From NCBI RefSeq assembly GCF_036898465.1, contig NZ_JARUMJ010000001.1:2294001-2358000 (forward strand): a stretch of 64,000 nt of DNA. Reading direction: 5' to 3'. Below the pieces are notes generated by a model that saw only the letters and a list, made by a program, of their open reading frames with translations, had not been told where the DNA came from and did not search any database. Shown here in pieces: positions 48,994-57,123 of this stretch. This DNA comes from Streptomyces sp. B21-105 (GTDB lineage: Bacteria > Actinomycetota > Actinomycetes > Streptomycetales > Streptomycetaceae). A program made the translations under genes and the position numbers. Positions within the stretch are counted from its first letter, which is position 1. The number at the start of each line of letters is the position of its first letter.

Positions 48994-49272
48994 TCAGGCC
49001 CGGTGCTTTCTCTTGCCCAGCGTCGCCATGTACAGCATGTCTCCCAGGGCGACGATGATGATCGCGGCGATCAGCTGGAACGCGTGGCGGCTCCAGTCGA
49101 TGCCGGGCGTGGACTCGACGCCGGCCGCACGGGCGACCGCGTTGCCGACGATCGCGCCCAGCATGCCGAAGATGGTGGTCAGCCAGAGAGGGCTGTGCTG
49201 CTTGCCCGGGATGATCGCCTTCGCGATCAGGCCCAGCACGAATCCCACGATGATCGCCCACAACCAGCCCAT
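48994..49272 (-). CDS. GlsB/YeaQ/YmgE-family membrane protein
   Basis: The protein has 92 residues from the ATG at 49272 (MGWLWAIIVGFVLGLIAKAI), with GGAGGCAGCC upstream. Three hydrophobic segments contain the family motif GLIAKAIIPGKQ and the Gly-rich second helix TTIFGMLGAIVGNAVA. Members are stress-associated small membrane proteins; the molecular function is unknown. Confidence 0.9.
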   Translation of the reverse strand: MGWLWAIIVGFVLGLIAKAIIPGKQHSPLWLTTIFGMLGAIVGNAVARAAGVESTPGIDWSRHAFQLIAAIIIVALGDMLYMATLGKRKHRA

Positions 49273-49475
49273 GGCTGCCTCCTTTTCCGGCTCTACGTGA
49301 GCAGTGGCCTCAAGTCTTCGGCCGCTCGCCGTACGACGCATGTCGGGTACGGCCGTACGCGGGACGGCGCAGCGGGTTCGCCCGGACCGCAGACGCCCCG
49401 GTCTCCAGGACGGCGCAGCCGCGGCGTAACGTGGAGGACCGGGGAAGGCACGACACGGGCGGACGGTGGAATGTC

Positions 49476-49883
49476 ATGCGGAAGCAGGGTGGCAGCGGGA
49501 ACGCCCAGGTGTTCCGGATCACCGGCGCACGCCAGGGTCTCCAGGACGATGTACGGGGCCGGCAGCGGCGCTACATCATCTCGATGTCGGTCCGCACGGT
49601 GGCGGTGATCCTGGCGGCGACGTTGTGGAACGTGGAACGGCATGTGGCCGTCGTGGCGCTGGTACTGGGCCTGGTGCTGCCCTATATCGCGGTGGTGGTC
49701 GCCAACGCCGGCCGGGAGAACGCGCCTTCGCTGCCCTCGACGTTCGTCGGCGTGCCCGTGCGGCCCATGATCACGCCGCCACGCGCCGACGACGGCTCCG
49801 CGCGGTCCGCCCCCGAAGAGGAGGGCTTCACGGAACCCCGCCGGGAGGAACCGGCGCCCGGGCAGGCTGAGCGGCAGCCGTGA
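49476..49883 (+). CDS. DUF3099 domain membrane protein
   Basis: The protein has 135 residues from the ATG at 49476 (MRKQGGSGNAQVFRITGARQ). DUF3099 covers RRYIISMSVRTVAVILAATL and the next hydrophobic segment VVALVLGLVLPYIAVVVANA. The last 50 residues are polar and Pro/Glu-rich. The family is actinobacterial and of unknown function. Confidence 0.85.
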   Translation: MRKQGGSGNAQVFRITGARQGLQDDVRGRQRRYIISMSVRTVAVILAATLWNVERHVAVVALVLGLVLPYIAVVVANAGRENAPSLPSTFVGVPVRPMITPPRADDGSARSAPEEEGFTEPRREEPAPGQAERQP

Positions 49884-50080
49884 ACGGGCCGTGAGCGCTC
49901 TGTGCGACAACCTCAGGAAAAGCTCAGATCAATCATGTTGTTCCAGTGCCGTGGGGGTGGTCGGCCGTGACATACTTCGTATGCGCTCCGCATCCCCCGT
50001 CGGAGCGACGGACCGACGCCGGGCAGCTCCCCCCGTGGCTGCTCGGCGTCGCCTTTGTGTGCGTGTGGTGAGACGACTCC

Positions 50081-50314
50081 GTGAGTGACGAGACCCCCAT
50101 CTGTTCTGCCAAGGGCTGCCGTGTCGACGCGGTGTGGGTGCTGGCCTGGAACAACCCGAAGATCCATACGCCGGAGCGGCGCAAGACGTGGCTCGCGTGT
50201 GAGGAGCACCGCGAGCATCTGTCGCAGTTCCTCGGGGTCCGGGGCTTCCTCAAGGACGTGGTCGCGCTGACCGAGTGGGAACCCCCGGAGGGGTCCGGGG
50301 GCAGCGCCGTCTGA
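50081..50314 (+). CDS. Small conserved protein, 77 aa, possible zinc binder
   Basis: The protein begins (GTG start) MSDETPICSAKGCRVDAVWV and continues LAWNNPKIHTPERRKTWL, ACEEHREHLSQFL. A CxxxxC and a CxxH pair could hold a zinc ion. Homologues in Streptomyces are often labelled acetone carboxylase, a label I think is inherited and not supported by size or motif. The gene ends 74 bp before the MITE. Confidence 0.75.
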   Translation: MSDETPICSAKGCRVDAVWVLAWNNPKIHTPERRKTWLACEEHREHLSQFLGVRGFLKDVVALTEWEPPEGSGGSAV

Positions 50315-50387
50315 GCCGGTCCTCGCCGTGGGGCCCGCGGCAGCACCTGGACCCGGACCGGACCACGGCCGGGGAGGGGCGGTCGCC

Positions 50388-50556
50388 CTAGGGGGTGTTT
50401 CGAAAGTCCTGTGCGGTGCCCGCGGTGTCCGGTGCGTGCTCTCGGTGTGCCGGACGAAAGCCCTCGTACTGGACGTACTTGGGGTTTCGGCCGGTGCGGC
50501 GAGAGTGCGTGCCGGGCGCCGTGGGTGCTGTGCGGGACTTTCGAAACACCCCCTAG
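50388..50556. mobile_element. Fold-back MITE with 22-bp perfect terminal inverted repeats
   Basis: The ends CTAGGGGGTGTTTCGAAAGT (+CC) at 50388-50409 and its exact complement at 50535-50556 are 22-bp inverted repeats. The interior is also an imperfect palindrome centred at 50472 (GTAC-TGGAC-GTAC), so the whole 169 bp can fold into one hairpin. No transposase frame is inside. CTAG at both ends fits a duplicated YTAR-type target, as used by IS5-group elements. The right end overlaps the moaA stop codon. Confidence 0.85.
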
Positions 50557-51542
50557 CCGCCTATCGCGGACATCGGCCGGTCCGGCTGCAGGAAGCTCGG
50601 GTCGTCCAGACCGGAGCCCGCCTTCTTGCCCCACATCGCCAGGCGCCAGATGCGGGCGATCTCCTCGTCGGGGGCGCCGGAGCGCAGCGCCGCGCGCAGG
50701 TCCGTCTCCTCGCGGGCGAAGAGGCAGGTGCGGACCTGGCCGTCGGCCGTGAGCCGGGTGCGGTCGCAGGCGGCGCAGAAGGGCCGGGTGACGGAGGCGA
50801 TGACGCCCACGCGGTGCGGGCCGCCGTCCACCAGCCAACGTTCGGCGGGGGCCGAGCCGCGTGCCTGCTCGCCCTCGGCGGTGAGGTCGAAGCGGGTGCG
50901 CAGGGAGGTCAGGATGTCCCCGGCCGTCACCATTCCCTCGCGCTTCCAGCCGTGCTGGGCGTCCAGCGGCATCTGCTCGATGAAGCGCAGCTCGTAGTCG
51001 TGCTCGACGGCCCAGGCGAGGAGGTCCGGCGCTTCGTCCTCGTTGAGGCCCGGCATCAGGACGGAGTTCACCTTCACCGGGGTCAGGCCTGCCTCGCGGG
51101 CGGCTTCGAGGCCCTCGAGGACGTCCTTGTGGCGGTCCCGGCGGGTGAGGGTCTTGAAGACGTCGGGGCGCAGGGTGTCGAGGGAGACGTTGACCCGGTC
51201 CAGGCCGGCCGCCTTGAGGGCCGGGGCGGTGCGGCGCAGACCGATGCCGTTCGTCGTGAGGGACGTCTGGGGGCGGGGCTCCATCGCGGCGACCCGCTCG
51301 ACGATGCCCACCAGGCCCGGGCGCAGCAGGGGCTCGCCGCCGGTGAAGCGGACCTCTTCGATGCCGAGGGAGGTGACCGCGATGTCGATCAGGCGGACGA
51401 TCTCGTCGTCCGTGAGGAGGTCGGGCTTGGCCAGCCACTGCAGGCCCTCCTCGGGCATGCAGTAGGTGCAGCGCAGGTTGCACCGGTCGGTCAGCGAGAC
51501 TCTCAGGTCGGTGGCCACTCGGCCGTAGGTGTCGATGAGCAC
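50553..51542 (-). CDS. moaA: GTP 3',8-cyclase (molybdenum cofactor synthesis)
   Basis: The protein has 329 residues from the GTG at 51542 (VLIDTYGRVATDLRVSLTDR). It starts Moco synthesis. The radical-SAM motif CNLRCTYC binds the first 4Fe-4S cluster. FTGGEPLLRPG follows. The C-terminal cluster ligands are in PFCAACDRTRL and RTCLFAREE. The protein ends in the essential Gly-Gly (MSAIGG). The TAG stop codon is part of the CTAG at the edge of the MITE. GAGGGAGG upstream of the start is a good ribosome binding site. Confidence 0.96.
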   Translation of the reverse strand: MLIDTYGRVATDLRVSLTDRCNLRCTYCMPEEGLQWLAKPDLLTDDEIVRLIDIAVTSLGIEEVRFTGGEPLLRPGLVGIVERVAAMEPRPQTSLTTNGIGLRRTAPALKAAGLDRVNVSLDTLRPDVFKTLTRRDRHKDVLEGLEAAREAGLTPVKVNSVLMPGLNEDEAPDLLAWAVEHDYELRFIEQMPLDAQHGWKREGMVTAGDILTSLRTRFDLTAEGEQARGSAPAERWLVDGGPHRVGVIASVTRPFCAACDRTRLTADGQVRTCLFAREETDLRAALRSGAPDEEIARIWRLAMWGKKAGSGLDDPSFLQPDRPMSAIGG

Positions 51543-51641
51543 GTGGGCCCCCTCCCTCGTGGTGGATCGTGTGGTCGTTCGTCACTTGCGAGCCTACGTG
51601 ACGCCGCCGACAGCGAAAGGGCCCGATCCCACGACGTGGGA

Positions 51642-51677
51642 CGCGGCCGCGTCGTAGCTCCCTACGACGCGGCCGCG
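51642..51677 (-). terminator. Hairpin terminator behind the symporter gene
   Basis: A perfect 16-bp stem (51642-51657 with 51662-51677, arm CGCGGCCGCGTCGTAG, loop CTCC) lies 23 bp past the symporter stop codon. Confidence 0.85.
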
Positions 51678-51700
51678 GGCGGTGCGGGGCGGACGGCCGC

Positions 51701-53326
51701 TCAGTGGGCCCCGGTGCCGGTCAGCGAGCGGACCTCCAGCTCGGCGTACTTGGCCTCGTCGGCCTTCTCCTTCGACAGGAGGGTGCCGACGATGCCCAGC
51801 AGGAAGCCGACCGGGATGGAGATGAGGCCGGGGTTCTCCAGGGGGAACCAGTGGAAGTCGACGTCGGGGAACATGGAGCTGGGCTTGCCCGAGACGACCG
51901 GCGAGAACAGCACCAGGCCGACCGCGGTGACCAGACCGCCGTAGATCGACCACAGGGCTCCGGACGTGGTGAACCGCTTCCAGAAGAGGCTGTAGAGGAT
52001 CGTCGGGAGGTTGGCGGAGGCGGCGACCGCGAAGGCGAGGGCGACCAGGCCGGCGACGTTCAGGTCGCGGGCGAGGGCGCCGAGCAGGATGGAGACCGCG
52101 CCGATGCCGACGGTGGCGTAGCGGGCCGCGTTGAGCTCCTGCTTCTCGGAGGCCTGCCCCTTCTTGATGACGTTGGCGTAGATGTCGTGGGCGAAGGACG
52201 ACGACGACGCCAGGGTGAGGCCGGCGACGACCGCGAGGATCGTGGCGAAGGCGACGGCCGAGATGGTGGCCAGCAGGATGGCGCCCCAGTTGGAGTCGAC
52301 ACCGCCCAGATGCAGCGCGAGGAGCGGGGCGGCCGTGTTGCCGGCCTTGTTGGAGGCGATGATCTCGTCCGGCTTGATGAGAGCGGCCGCGCCGAAGCCG
52401 AGGGCGAGGGTCATCAGGTAGAAGGCGCCGATGAGGCCGATGGCCCACAGGACCGACTTACGGGCGGCCTTGGCGGTGGGCACCGTGTAGAAGCGGATCA
52501 GGATGTGCGGCAGGCCGGCGGTGCCCAGGACGAGGGCGATGCCGAGCGAGATGAAGTCCAGCTTGGTGGTGCCGCTGGCGCCGTACTTGAGGCCCGGCTC
52601 CAGGAAGGCCGCGCCCTTGCCGCTGTTGTCGGCGGCCGAGCCCAGCAGGTCGGAGACGTTGAAGTCGAACTTGAGCAGCACCAGGAAGGTGAGCAGCAGG
52701 GCGCCGGCGATGAGCAGGACGGCCTTGACCATCTGCACCCAGGTGGTGCCCTTCATACCGCCGATGGTGACGTAGACGATCATCAGCACGCCCACCAGGG
52801 CGACGATGCCGATCTTGCCGGCGTCGCTGGTGATGCCCAGCAGGAGCGAGACCAGGACGCCCGCGCCCGCCATCTGGGCGAGCAGGTAGAAGATCGACAC
52901 CACGATGGTGGAGGTGCCGGCGGCGGTGCGGACGGGACGCTGGCGCATGCGGTACGCAAGAACGTCGCCCATGGTGTAGCGGCCGGAGTTGCGCAGCGGC
53001 TCCGCCACCAGGAGGAGTGCGACCAGCCAGGCCACCAGGAAGCCGATGGAGTACAGGAAGCCGTCGTAGCCGAAGAGGGCGATGGCGCCCGCGATGCCCA
53101 GGAACGACGCGGCGGACATGTAGTCGCCGGACACGGCGAGGCCGTTCTGGAATCCGGTGAACTGGCGGCCGCCGGCGTAGAAGTCGGCGGCGTCCTTGGT
53201 CTGGCGGCCGGCCCAGACGGTGATGACGAGGGTCGCGGCGACGAACACCGAGAACAGGACGATGATCAGTGTGCGGTGCTCACTGGCCTCGCCCGCGGCG
53301 AGCAGGGTCTGCTGTGCGGGGCTCAT
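51701..53326 (-). CDS. Sodium/solute symporter (ActP/MctC-like cation acetate symporter)
   Basis: The protein has 541 residues from the ATG at 53326. The SSS-family elements are AGRQTKDAADFYAGGRQFTG, NGLAVSGDYMSAASFLGIAG, GRYTMGDVLAYRM, GTAGLPHILIRFYTV and ASSSSFAHDIY, with about thirteen membrane helices. ActP/MctC-type proteins import acetate, propionate or pyruvate with cations. The start overlaps the DUF485 stop (ATGA), and DUF485 proteins are the usual partner of this transporter. Confidence 0.93.
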   Translation of the reverse strand: MSPAQQTLLAAGEASEHRTLIIVLFSVFVAATLVITVWAGRQTKDAADFYAGGRQFTGFQNGLAVSGDYMSAASFLGIAGAIALFGYDGFLYSIGFLVAWLVALLLVAEPLRNSGRYTMGDVLAYRMRQRPVRTAAGTSTIVVSIFYLLAQMAGAGVLVSLLLGITSDAGKIGIVALVGVLMIVYVTIGGMKGTTWVQMVKAVLLIAGALLLTFLVLLKFDFNVSDLLGSAADNSGKGAAFLEPGLKYGASGTTKLDFISLGIALVLGTAGLPHILIRFYTVPTAKAARKSVLWAIGLIGAFYLMTLALGFGAAALIKPDEIIASNKAGNTAAPLLALHLGGVDSNWGAILLATISAVAFATILAVVAGLTLASSSSFAHDIYANVIKKGQASEKQELNAARYATVGIGAVSILLGALARDLNVAGLVALAFAVAASANLPTILYSLFWKRFTTSGALWSIYGGLVTAVGLVLFSPVVSGKPSSMFPDVDFHWFPLENPGLISIPVGFLLGIVGTLLSKEKADEAKYAELEVRSLTGTGAH

Positions 53327-53679
53327 TCTCCGCTCTCCATCCGGGACTTGATCGCGTCGGCCTTGGGGTCGAACTTGGCGGCGGCGGTCCGCGCGTACCA
53401 CCAGGCGATGAGGAACGTGGTGAGGAACTGGGCGAGGCCGAGGGTCATGGCCACGTTGAAGTTGCCGAAGACCTTGGTGCCCATGAAGTCGCCCGCGTAG
53501 TTGGAGAGCAGGACGTACAGCAGGTACCAGGCGATGAAGGCGAAGGTCAGCGGGAAGGCGAAGCCGCGGTAGGCGCCGCGCAGTTCACCGAACTCCGCGC
53601 TCTCCTGCACCGCGACGAACTCCTCGCTGGTGGGGAGCCGGCTGGGGGTCTTCGAGGGGGGCGGTGTCTCGGTGGCCAC
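53323..53679 (-). CDS. DUF485 membrane protein, partner of the symporter
   Basis: The protein has 118 residues from the GTG at 53679, chosen because GAGGAG lies seven bases upstream; an ATG at 53694 is an alternative. Two membrane helices (FPLTFAFIAWYLLYVLLSNY, GLAQFLTTFLIAWWYA) flank the KVFGNFNVAM loop typical of DUF485. It is translationally coupled to the symporter gene and is probably needed for its assembly or regulation. Confidence 0.9.
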   Translation of the reverse strand: MATETPPPSKTPSRLPTSEEFVAVQESAEFGELRGAYRGFAFPLTFAFIAWYLLYVLLSNYAGDFMGTKVFGNFNVAMTLGLAQFLTTFLIAWWYARTAAAKFDPKADAIKSRMESGE

Positions 53680-53915
53680 GGAGTCTCCTCGCATTGCGGA
53701 CGGCTGGTCGGACGGGGCTCGATCGTGCACGGGCTCCCTGACCAAGGGCACGGCGGCGCGCTAGGGGCGGTTCAACTCGATCGGGTACTTGTCGACCGGG
53801 GTTGTGTCGTGTCCGTGCGGGCAGGGGCGGTGGCCTTGTTCGGAAGTCGTCGCCCCAGGTCGTTGCTGGCCGGTGAGTCAGTTGGATAGCTTCGGCTCAG
53901 CACCACCCGTCATGT

Positions 53916-53955
53916 ACCTGCCGAGCAGGATCGTGCTCGGCAGGTCCCCTTTTTC
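53916..53955 (+). terminator. Intrinsic terminator in the leader of the subtilase gene
   Basis: ACCTGCCGAGCA (53916-53927) pairs with TGCTCGGCAGGT (53934-53945), followed by CCCCTTTTT. It is oriented on the plus strand, 20-30 bp before the subtilase start, in a gap flanked by divergent genes. No plus-strand gene ends here, so it is more likely an attenuator or the end of a small RNA than a gene terminator. Confidence 0.75.
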
Positions 53956-53974
53956 CGGATGATGTGGAGACCCC

Positions 53975-55513
53975 ATGGCTCATCTGCCTTCCAGACGCCG
54001 CCTCGCACTCGCGGTGCCCGTCGTGCTGTCGCTGACCGCCTCCCTCGGCTTCCTGCCGACGGCGGCCGCGGCTCCCGCCACGACGTCCGGCACGACGTCC
54101 GCCACCCGGGCGACCGACGCGCCGAGCCTGGCGTACGTCGTCAACACGAGGGCGGACCAGCGCACGATCGGGTCGGTGAAGAAGGCGATCGCCTCGGTCG
54201 GCGGCACCGTCGTCGCGTCCTACGAGAAGATCGGCGTGCTCGTCGTCCACTCGGCGAACCCCGACTTCGGTCCGCGGATACGCGCGGTGCGGGGTGTGCA
54301 GTCGGCCGGCGCCACCCGCACGACCCCGCTGAGCGCCGCCGGGACCACCGACGAGGGCGCGGTGCAGGTCCTGTCGAAGGCGGAGGCCGCGAAGGTCGCG
54401 AAGGCGTCCGGCACGGCCGGTCAGAGCGAGCCGCTCGAGGCGGACCAGTGGGACCTGCGCGCGATAGGCGCCGACAAGGCCGCCAAGATCAACCCGGGCA
54501 GCAAGAGGGTGACGGTCGCGGTGATCGACACCGGCGTCGACGACACCCACCCGGACCTCACCGCGAACTTCTCCGCATCCCAGTCGGCGAACTGCGTCGG
54601 CGGCGTCGCGGACACCGGCGCGGGCGCCTGGCGTCCGTACACCGCGGAGGACTACCACGGCACCCATGTCGCCGGTGAGATCGCGGCCGCCCGCAACGGT
54701 GTCGGGGTCGCCGGCGTCGCACCGGGCGTCAAGGTCGCGAGCATCAAGGTGAGCGACCCCAAGGACGGCCTCTTCTACCCGGAGAACGTCGTCTGCGCGT
54801 TCGTGTTCGCCGCCGACCACGGCGTCGAGGTCACGAACAACAGCTACTACGTCGACCCGTGGCTGTACAACTGCATGGACGACCCGGACCAGAAGGCCAT
54901 CGTCGACGCGGTCAACAGGGCCCAGCTGTACGCCCAGAAGAGGGGCACGCTCAATGTGGCCTCGGCGGGCAACTCCAACCACGACCTCGACTCCGACGCC
55001 ATCGTGGACGAGTCCAGCCCCGACGACGGCACGCCGGCGACGCGCACGATCGACCCGCACGAGTGCTTCGACGTCCCGACCCAGCTGCCGGGTGTCGTCA
55101 CCGTGAGCGCCACCGGCGTCAAGGGCACCAAGTCGTACTACTCGACCTACGGTCTGGGCGCGATCGACGTGGCGGCCCCGGGGGGCGACAAGTACCAGAT
55201 CCCGGACACGCCGTCGGCCAACGGGCGCATCCTGTCGACGCTGCCGAACAACACGTACGGCTATCTGCAGGGCACCTCGATGGCGTCACCGCACGTGGCC
55301 GGCGTGGCCGCGCTGCTGAAGTCGACCCACCCGTACGCGAGCCCCGCCCAGTTGCAGGCGCTGCTCAAGCTCCAGGCCGACAGCACGGCGTGCCCGACCG
55401 AGCCGTACGACGGTGACGGCAACGGCGTCGTGGACGCGACGTGCGTGGGCGGAAAGCGGTACAACGCCTTCTTCGGCCACGGCGTCGTGAACGCGCTGCG
55501 CGCCGTGAAGTAG
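53975..55513 (+). CDS. Secreted S8 (subtilisin-like) serine protease
   Basis: The protein has 512 residues. A signal peptide (LALAVPVVLSLTASLGFLPT, cleavage near AAAA) is followed by an I9-like propeptide (LAYVVNTRADQRTIGSVKKA). The catalytic triad is Asp185 (VAVIDTGVDDTHPDL), His231 (YHGTHVAGEIAA) and Ser435 (GTSMASPHVAGVAALL), with the oxyanion Asn in SAGNSN. It has several Cys that may form disulfides (NCVGGV, NCMDD, ECFDV, ACPTE, ATCVGG). It should be an extracellular or wall protease. GGAG lies nine bases before the ATG. Confidence 0.95.
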   Translation: MAHLPSRRRLALAVPVVLSLTASLGFLPTAAAAPATTSGTTSATRATDAPSLAYVVNTRADQRTIGSVKKAIASVGGTVVASYEKIGVLVVHSANPDFGPRIRAVRGVQSAGATRTTPLSAAGTTDEGAVQVLSKAEAAKVAKASGTAGQSEPLEADQWDLRAIGADKAAKINPGSKRVTVAVIDTGVDDTHPDLTANFSASQSANCVGGVADTGAGAWRPYTAEDYHGTHVAGEIAAARNGVGVAGVAPGVKVASIKVSDPKDGLFYPENVVCAFVFAADHGVEVTNNSYYVDPWLYNCMDDPDQKAIVDAVNRAQLYAQKRGTLNVASAGNSNHDLDSDAIVDESSPDDGTPATRTIDPHECFDVPTQLPGVVTVSATGVKGTKSYYSTYGLGAIDVAAPGGDKYQIPDTPSANGRILSTLPNNTYGYLQGTSMASPHVAGVAALLKSTHPYASPAQLQALLKLQADSTACPTEPYDGDGNGVVDATCVGGKRYNAFFGHGVVNALRAVK

Positions 55514-55552
55514 TCGCTCCGCCGCCATCACCGTGGCACACGAGGCGAGTTC

Positions 55553-55582
55553 GAGGGCCGGGCGGTCATCCGCCCGGCCCTC
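55553..55582 (+). terminator. Hairpin terminator behind the subtilase gene
   Basis: GAGGGCCGGGCGG (55553-55565) pairs perfectly with CCGCCCGGCCCTC (55570-55582), loop TCAT, 39 bp past the stop codon. Confidence 0.85.
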
Positions 55583-55640
55583 TCCTGTGCGGCGACGCGG
55601 GCTCGGCGGACGGGTGGACGTGGCGGGCGAGGCGTGGCCG

Positions 55641-55679
55641 CATATGTTGATTGAATCAATAATGCATGATGCAGTCATG
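55641..55679 (+). promoter_or_regulatory. AT-rich palindromic operator candidate at the CoA-transferase start
   Basis: The 39-bp block just before the start codon is strikingly AT-rich. It holds a perfect palindrome TTGATTGAATCAA (55647-55659) and a second inverted repeat CATGA-n5-TCATG (55665-55679) that overlaps the ATG. TTGATT could also be a -35 box. Such paired palindromes suggest a dimeric repressor, perhaps of the GntR or MarR type; no regulator gene is adjacent. Confidence 0.5.
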
Positions 55680-57110
55680 ACTGACATCAAGTTCGCATGG
55701 TCGGAACTGGGCGGCGATCCCGCTCTTCTCACGCGCGTGTCGACGGTCGTCCGGGAAGGCACTCTGCCGTCGCGTCTTCCGGTCCGGCAGCTGGCGCGCG
55801 CCTGTGTGGGCGCGTGCGCCCTGGCCGCGGCCGAGCTGGGGGCACGGCGGGCCGGCCTGCGGGAGACGCCGGGGGTGCGGGTGGACGACGGCGCGGTGGC
55901 CGCCGCGTTCGTCAGTGAACGGCAGACTCTGGTCGACGGACGGGCACCGGTGGTCTTCGCCCCGCTGTCCCGGTTCTGGCGGGCCTCCGACGGCTGGGTG
56001 CGCACCCACGCCAACTACCCGCACCACCGCGAGCGCCTGCTGCGCGCGCTCGGCCTGCCCGCGGACGCCGACAGCGCGGACTCCCGGCCCGCAGCCGTCG
56101 AGGCCGTCCTCGCCGCACGCCGCGCGCTGGACGTGGAGGAGGCGGTGTACGCGGCCGGCGGCCTCGCCGTCGCGCTGCGCACGCCGCAGCAGTGGGCGGC
56201 GCACGAGCAGGCCGCCGCGATCGCCTCCCGGCCCCTGGTCGAGCGGGCCAGGCTGGACGGGGCACGCGTGCGTGCGTTCGCACCGATGGACGGCGGCCCC
56301 CTGCTGCCGGCCGCCGGAGTGCGCGTCCTGGATCTGACCCGGGTGCTAGCCGGGCCGGTCGCCACCCGCACCCTGGCCCTGCTGGGCGCGGACGTCCTGC
56401 GCGTGGACGCGCCCGGCCTGCCCGAGCTGCCGGACCAGCACGCCGACACGGGCTTCGGCAAGCGCTCGGCCCTGCTGGACCTGGCCGCCGACCGACGGGC
56501 CCTCGATGAGCTGCTCGCGACGGCGGACGTCGTCGTCACCGGCTACCGGCCGGGCGCGCTGGACCGGTTCGGGCTCTCCCCCGAGGCGCTGGCCGAACGC
56601 CGGCCCGGAGTGGTCGTCGCACAGGTGTCGGCGTGGGGGGCGTACGGGCCCTGGGGCGGCCGACGGGGCTTCGACAGCCTGGTGCAGGCGGCCACCGGCA
56701 TCGCGGCCGCCGAGGGCACGGCCGGGCAGCCCGGAGCGCTGCCCGCGCAGGCCCTGGACCACGGGACGGGCTACCTGCTGGCAGCAGGCGTGCTCCGTGC
56801 GCTGACCGAGCAGTCGGCCGACGGCGGCACCCGCCTCGTCCGGCTGGCGCTGGCCCGGACGGCGGCATGGCTGACGGAGGGCGCCCGGACCGGGGACGCC
56901 ACCGCAGACGCCCGGACCGGCGCGGAAGGAGAACCGGACGTGCGGCGGACCGGGGACGACCGTCTCGACCTGACGCCCTGGCTCGCGCGCACCGACAGCC
57001 CTCTCGGGCGACTGCGGTACGCCCTCCCGCCGGTGCGCTTCGACGACGGGCCGACCGACTGGGCGCGCCCGCCGGGCCGCTGGGGAGCCGATCCGGTCCG
57101 CTGGCGATGA
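55677..57110 (+). CDS. Family III CoA-transferase (CaiB/BaiF-like)
   Basis: The protein has 477 residues from the ATG at 55677 (MTDIKFAWSELGGDPALLTR). The frame runs further upstream but loses protein character. The C-terminal 300 residues carry the family pattern VRVLDLTRVLAGPVATRTLA, LLGADVLRVDAPG, FGKRSALLDLA, VTGYRPGALDRFGLSPEALA, VVAQVSAWG and RGFDSLVQAATGIA. The first 170 residues look like a second, degenerate half of such a protein. It should move CoA between carboxylic acids; substrates are unknown. Confidence 0.88.
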   Translation: MTDIKFAWSELGGDPALLTRVSTVVREGTLPSRLPVRQLARACVGACALAAAELGARRAGLRETPGVRVDDGAVAAAFVSERQTLVDGRAPVVFAPLSRFWRASDGWVRTHANYPHHRERLLRALGLPADADSADSRPAAVEAVLAARRALDVEEAVYAAGGLAVALRTPQQWAAHEQAAAIASRPLVERARLDGARVRAFAPMDGGPLLPAAGVRVLDLTRVLAGPVATRTLALLGADVLRVDAPGLPELPDQHADTGFGKRSALLDLAADRRALDELLATADVVVTGYRPGALDRFGLSPEALAERRPGVVVAQVSAWGAYGPWGGRRGFDSLVQAATGIAAAEGTAGQPGALPAQALDHGTGYLLAAGVLRALTEQSADGGTRLVRLALARTAAWLTEGARTGDATADARTGAEGEPDVRRTGDDRLDLTPWLARTDSPLGRLRYALPPVRFDDGPTDWARPPGRWGADPVRWR

Positions 57111-57123
57111 ACGGCAGGGCCCG

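Noticed and set aside
50081..50314. Acetone carboxylase subunit
   Set aside because: The label is used for homologues in databases, but the protein has only 77 residues and no carboxylase motif.
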